A stretch of DNA of 36,852 bases, from assembly GCA_964609615.1 (NCBI GenBank), contig CAZSRL010000008.1:1-36852 (forward strand), written 5' to 3'. The position numbers and the translations under genes were made by a program. Source of the stretch: CAZSRL01 sp964609615. Its GTDB lineage: Bacteria; Bacillota_I; Bacilli_A; RF39; UBA660. Positions 34,605-36,852 of the stretch are shown piece by piece. A model generated the notes under the pieces. It saw only the letters and a program-made list of their open reading frames with translations. It had not been told where the DNA came from and searched no databases. The first letter of the stretch is position 1. Each line of letters opens with the position of its first letter.

Positions 34605-34766
34605 TGAGATGTAATAATGGTACAGCGATTTCACACAAATATTCCTAAAGAAATCGCAAGATACGGACGTAGGATGTGACTATCCGTATTAACATTGTGA
34701 CATGTTATGGCCATTATTGTAAAATTACTACGTCACTTTAGTTAGTATATTTACATCTCCTTTTTT
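34605..34766 (+). ncRNA. Candidate structured non-coding RNA of about 160 nt
   Basis: No gene fits here, but the ends pair: GAGATGTAA (34605-34613) with TTACATCTC (34751-34759), then AATAATGG with CCATTATT (34711-34718). Inside are three hairpins: GCGATTTC/GAAATCGC (34625-34632, 34650-34657; 17-nt loop), ATACGGA/TCCGTAT (34661-34667, 34683-34689) and AACAT/ATGTT (34691-34706). A further small hairpin (TACTAC with GTTAGTA) lies on the 3' side. Six T follow the closing stem. A promoter sits exactly before it. It does not look like tRNA, tmRNA, RNase P, SRP, 6S or a riboswitch I can recognise. It is followed by a short frame without a ribosome site. Confidence 0.6.
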
Positions 34767-34786
34767 ATGTCAAAATAATTAAAAAA

Positions 34787-34894
34787 ATGTCAAAATCTGA
34801 TTTACAAAAATTTGTTACTAGAAAGTCTCGAACGAATGTCCTAAATGGATATATGACAGATTTGTTAGGAAAAGACTCTATTGATTATTTATAA
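34787..34894 (+). CDS. Doubtful 35-codon open frame or gene remnant
   Basis: The frame starts MSKSDLQKFVTRKSRT and ends GKDSIDYL. It has no ribosome binding site, and the frame is open upstream to 34742. Codons are less AT-biased (CGA, ACG, GTC) than in the neighbours. It could be the tail of a decayed gene. The rest of the gap to 35034 holds a hairpin (34900-34930) and AT-rich sequence, with no other gene seen. Confidence 0.2.
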   Translation: MSKSDLQKFVTRKSRTNVLNGYMTDLLGKDSIDYL

Positions 34895-34901
34895 AATAAA
34901 A

Positions 34902-34928
34902 ACTTACAAACCATATTGGTACGTAAGT
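34902..34928. other. Hairpin in the non-coding stretch
   Basis: ACTTAC (34902-34907) pairs with GTAAGT (34923-34928), with an inner ACC/GGT pairing. A/T flanks extend it (AAAA to GTTTT). The purpose is unclear; it could end transcription from the left. Confidence 0.4.
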
Positions 34929-35034
34929 TGTTTTGAATTGGAGCAAGTGGTTAAGTTATTTCAAACTTTTTCTCGCTTTTGAAAAATTAATAAGTTAATA
35001 TCAATTTCTATTATCAATAATATCATTATTTTTA

Positions 35035-35688
35035 TTATTTTTCAATTCTTTTTTTATCATTTTTTTTAATACCAATTATTATTGGACAATCATCAGGCAT
35101 ATTTTTATCTATTTTAAATTTTATATCGTAATTTGTTAATTGTAATAATTTTTCTTTAAGATATTTAATCCATTTATCATATGCTTTGAACTTAGATTTG
35201 TTATTTATTCCTTGGTGAACACAAGGACATAAATATATTATAAAGTTTATGCTATTTTCTACACATTTGTTAATAATTATTTCAGTTGGAAAACAAGGCC
35301 TAAACGAGATTACTAAATCAAATTTATCAAAATTATTAAAATTAATAATATCCTTTTCATATATTTTTATCTTTTTATAGTCTTTTATTACTACTTGCTT
35401 ATCAATTGCTTCTATACTTAAACATTTATCACTGAATATTAAAGATAATATTGGTATTTTTCCACAACTCGCATTCAAAACTTTCATATTCTTTAAATCA
35501 AAATATTTTTTACATATATTATAAAAGCTATAGTATTCACTTTCTTTTATATTTTTTTCGCCTAAAAAACAATATATTTGATTTATATCACATGTATATC
35601 CATAAATACATTTTGATAGTCTATTTTTTTCAAAATATTCAGAATAATATTTTTTATATTTTTGTAAGAATTTAATTACATTATACAT
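35035..35688 (-). CDS. Putative SAM-dependent methyltransferase-like protein
   Basis: The 217-residue cytoplasmic protein has a Rossmann-like core from about residue 68: MKVLNASCGKIPILSL (motif I-like), IEAIDKQVVIKDY (acidic end of strand 2), YEKDIINFNNFDKFDLVISF (motifs III-IV) and FIIYLCPCVHQG. An all-helical N-terminus precedes it. Motif I has SCGKIP where GxGxG is usual, so activity is not certain. It is rich in Cys (11). GGAGG lies 5 nt before the start. It is divergent from the peptide/E1 operon and could supply tailoring or self-protection, or be unrelated. Confidence 0.5.
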   Translation of the reverse strand: MYNVIKFLQKYKKYYSEYFEKNRLSKCIYGYTCDINQIYCFLGEKNIKESEYYSFYNICKKYFDLKNMKVLNASCGKIPILSLIFSDKCLSIEAIDKQVVIKDYKKIKIYEKDIINFNNFDKFDLVISFRPCFPTEIIINKCVENSINFIIYLCPCVHQGINNKSKFKAYDKWIKYLKEKLLQLTNYDIKFKIDKNMPDDCPIIIGIKKNDKKRIEK

Positions 35689-35775
35689 TTTTCCTCCATT
35701 AAAATTATTTTAACATAAATATTTTATATTTATATATAAATTAATACGAATTATAATAGGAATTGTCCAAATAAA

Positions 35776-35803
35776 TTGACAAAATTTTAAAAAAATGTAT
35801 AAT
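35776..35803 (+). promoter_or_regulatory. Strong promoter of the peptide/E1-enzyme operon
   Basis: Consensus -35 TTGACA (35776-35781), 16-bp spacer, consensus -10 TATAAT (35798-35803). The leader of about 50 nt contains a weak GAAGCA/TGCTT hairpin. Confidence 0.85.
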
Positions 35804-35860
35804 AATGGCTAGAAGGCGAAGCAATGTGTGTTATGCTTTCCGGTGAAGGAGGAAAATATT

Positions 35861-35926
35861 ATGAAATTTGGCGTTAAAAAACTAAGAGTTGTAAAATTTG
35901 CTTGTCACGTTGATCAAAACTGCTAA
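35861..35926 (+). CDS. 21-residue peptide, candidate MccA-like or other RiPP precursor
   Basis: ATG at 35861 has a perfect AAGGAGG 8 nt upstream. The product is MKFGVKKLRVVKF followed by ACHVDQNC: a basic, hydrophobic N-terminal half and a C-terminal part with two Cys, ending Asn-Cys. The gene has its own strong promoter and is followed by two hairpins and then by an E1/ThiF-family enzyme gene, the same plan as mccA-mccB of microcin C. Known MccA peptides end in Asn, which MccB adenylylates; this one has Asn next to last and Cys last. It may be a new variant, or the precursor of a different E1-modified peptide. It is too short for ordinary gene finders. Confidence 0.7.
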   Translation: MKFGVKKLRVVKFACHVDQNC

Positions 35927-35972
35927 TTAGTTTTGATTACAGTATAGGGTTCAGCGTGCTGAACTCTATTAT
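35911..35972 (+). terminator. Two tandem hairpins between peptide and enzyme genes (attenuator)
   Basis: Hairpin 1: ATCAAAACT (35913-35921) with AGTTTTGAT (35929-35937), spanning the peptide stop. Hairpin 2: TAGGGTTCAGC (35945-35955) with GCTGAACTCTA (35958-35968), one G-U, followed by a weak T-rich run ATTATTTTA. Such an arrangement would give much peptide mRNA and less read-through into the enzyme gene. Confidence 0.7.
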
Positions 35973-35986
35973 TTTATGGAGGTTAT

Positions 35987-36852
35987 ATGGTAATAATTAA
36001 TAAAAATAAACCATTTTATATAGATAATATAAATAAGATTATTAGAATGGGAAATTTTACTGGTACAGGAAAAGAAATTGAATATGACGATGAAAGTATT
36101 TTAAGCATATTCAACAATATACAAAATCCAATATCCAATATCAATAAATGATCTAATTAATAAGGTTAATAAAGACACTGGTATTAACAAGGAAGAAATT
36201 AAATCTGCAATAGATTATTTAGTAAGTGAAAATTTCATTATTGAATTTGAAAAATATCAAAAATTAGTTAATGATAGGAAATATAATAGGCAAAATTTGT
36301 TTTTTAGTATGTTTAATGATGATTATAAATCATATAATGATTCTTTTAAAGAAAGAAATATTTTAATTCTTGGATTAGGTGGTATTGGGGCTAATGTAGC
36401 AACAATTTTAGAGAGAGCTGGGTTTAATAATTTTACTTTAGTTGATTATGATGTTGTTGAGGAATCAAATTTAATAAGACAATTTCCATATAATAATGAT
36501 GAAATTGGAAAATTAAAGACATATGTAATGAAACAGAAATTAAAAAATAGTAATGTTAAATGCAAAAACTTAAAGATAATCAAAGAAGAAGATATTGCAA
36601 ATGAAATTAAATTATCAGATTTTGTATTATGCACAGTAGATAAACCTCAAAGAATAATAAGAAGATTAATAAATAAAGTATGCATAAAAAATGACAAACC
36701 AGTATTATTTTGTGGATTTTCAGAATATGTTGCTATGATTGGACCTTTTGTTGAACCTAAAACAACTGCATGTTTGAGTTGCATTGAAAAGCAAAGTTTT
36801 GAAACACCTTTAAATAATGTCGAGATAGTTCCATCATTTGGTCCACTATGCT
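35987..36852 (+). CDS. MccB/ThiF-like E1 adenylyltransferase, frameshifted by a 7-bp duplication and cut by the window end
   Basis: The ATG at 35987 follows GGAGG by 4 nt. The first frame gives 54 codons and ends at TGA 36149. The second frame, open from about 36135 to the window end, continues it perfectly if one copy of the tandem repeat TCCAATA (36127-36133, 36134-36140) is removed. The rebuilt protein has a winged-helix-like N-terminal region (about 1-85; ISINDLINKVNK, EEIKSAIDYLVSENFI), a YNRQNLFFSMF linker, and then the E1 domain: ILGLGGIGANVATIL (ATP binding), VDYDVVEESNLIRQF (metal/Arg finger), and CLSC, the first half of a zinc site. E1 enzymes adenylylate a peptide C-terminus; in MccB the N-terminal clamp holds the peptide. 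Confidence 0.75.

Noticed and set aside
34605..34766. Retron-type ncRNA (paired ends, inner hairpins)
   Set aside because: The topology is suggestive, but no reverse transcriptase gene lies on either side in the window, so I keep only the general structured-RNA call.
35824..35877. A 17-codon frame (MCVMLSGEGGKYYEIWR) overlapping the ribosome site of the 21-residue peptide
   Set aside because: Its ribosome site is poor (AAGG only), while the other frame has a perfect AAGGAGG; a leader peptide role cannot be excluded but is not supported.
36446..36634. 62-residue minus-strand frame
   Set aside because: It lies opposite the E1 domain, has no ribosome site, and is a shadow of the real frame.
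1..36852. CRISPR arrays, complete insertion sequences, rRNA and replication origin
   Set aside because: No regularly spaced repeats, intact transposase genes, rRNA sequence or DnaA-box clusters were seen.

Overview
The window comes from a very AT-rich, low-GC Gram-positive bacterium. Shine-Dalgarno sites are strong (AGGAGG types), TGA is used as a stop, and the cell envelope genes are of monoderm type (a lipoteichoic-acid-synthase-like enzyme, SH3b-glucosaminidase, a thioester adhesin, membrane-anchored surface proteins). Together these suggest an uncultured Bacilli/Mollicutes-related gut Bacillota (inference). A run of exactly 100 N flanked by the same 55 bp on both sides shows it is a scaffolded short-read, probably metagenomic, assembly.

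Layout. 1-9.8 kb (minus): surface Ig-like protein, SH3b-glucosaminidase-FnIII autolysin, a TM protein with an LTA-synthase-like sulfatase, then a small TM protein, a GGDEF protein with a degenerate motif, and YihY. 9.8-11.7 kb: ligA. 11.8-19.6 kb (minus): a Tad/Flp-type secretion set (CpaB, CpaF, TadB, TadC) with its own promoter. It lies downstream of an operon of two Cys-containing surface proteins, a 754-residue protein with an internal thioester domain, and a TadE-like protein. 19.6-21.0 kb: thioredoxin-fold membrane protein and epoxyqueuosine reductase (queG), whose promoter overlaps the divergent tRNA-Gly promoter. 21.1-22.4 kb: tRNA-Gly(TCC) followed by three broken genes (SWIM, DUF1016/YhcG, DUF362) and the assembly gap. 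22.4-25.6 kb (minus): ABC-2 transporter, SDR and secreted nuclease operon, followed by a 45-aa double-glycine leader peptide. 25.7-30.7 kb (plus): cysteine desulfurase, CxxC thioredoxin and a CcdA/DsbD-like membrane oxidoreductase; then a kinase-fold protein, an Ogg-type 8-oxoguanine glycosylase and a small helical protein. 30.7-34.4 kb (minus): HExxH metallopeptidase, a hybrid histidine kinase lacking both phospho-acceptor residues, and a PlsC-like acyltransferase. 34.4-35.0 kb: a non-coding stretch with a promoter and a strongly structured RNA of about 160 nt.

Right edge (35.0-36.85 kb). This is the most interesting part: a strong promoter, a perfect ribosome binding site, a 21-residue peptide gene ending in Asn-Cys, two tandem hairpins acting as a likely attenuator, and then an E1/ThiF-family adenylyltransferase with an N-terminal winged-helix-like region. 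This is the architecture of microcin C (mccA-mccB) systems, but the precursor ends in Cys, not the Asn that known MccB chemistry needs. The enzyme gene carries a 7-bp tandem duplication that shifts its frame and runs off the window. A divergent SAM-methyltransferase-like gene lies next to it.

Working together: the left two thirds builds and remodels the cell surface (wall hydrolase, glycerol-phosphate polymer synthesis, adhesin and Tad apparatus). The middle is a recombination scar at a tRNA gene next to a candidate bacteriocin or pheromone gene. The right edge opens a candidate peptide-nucleotide or other E1-modified RiPP operon.
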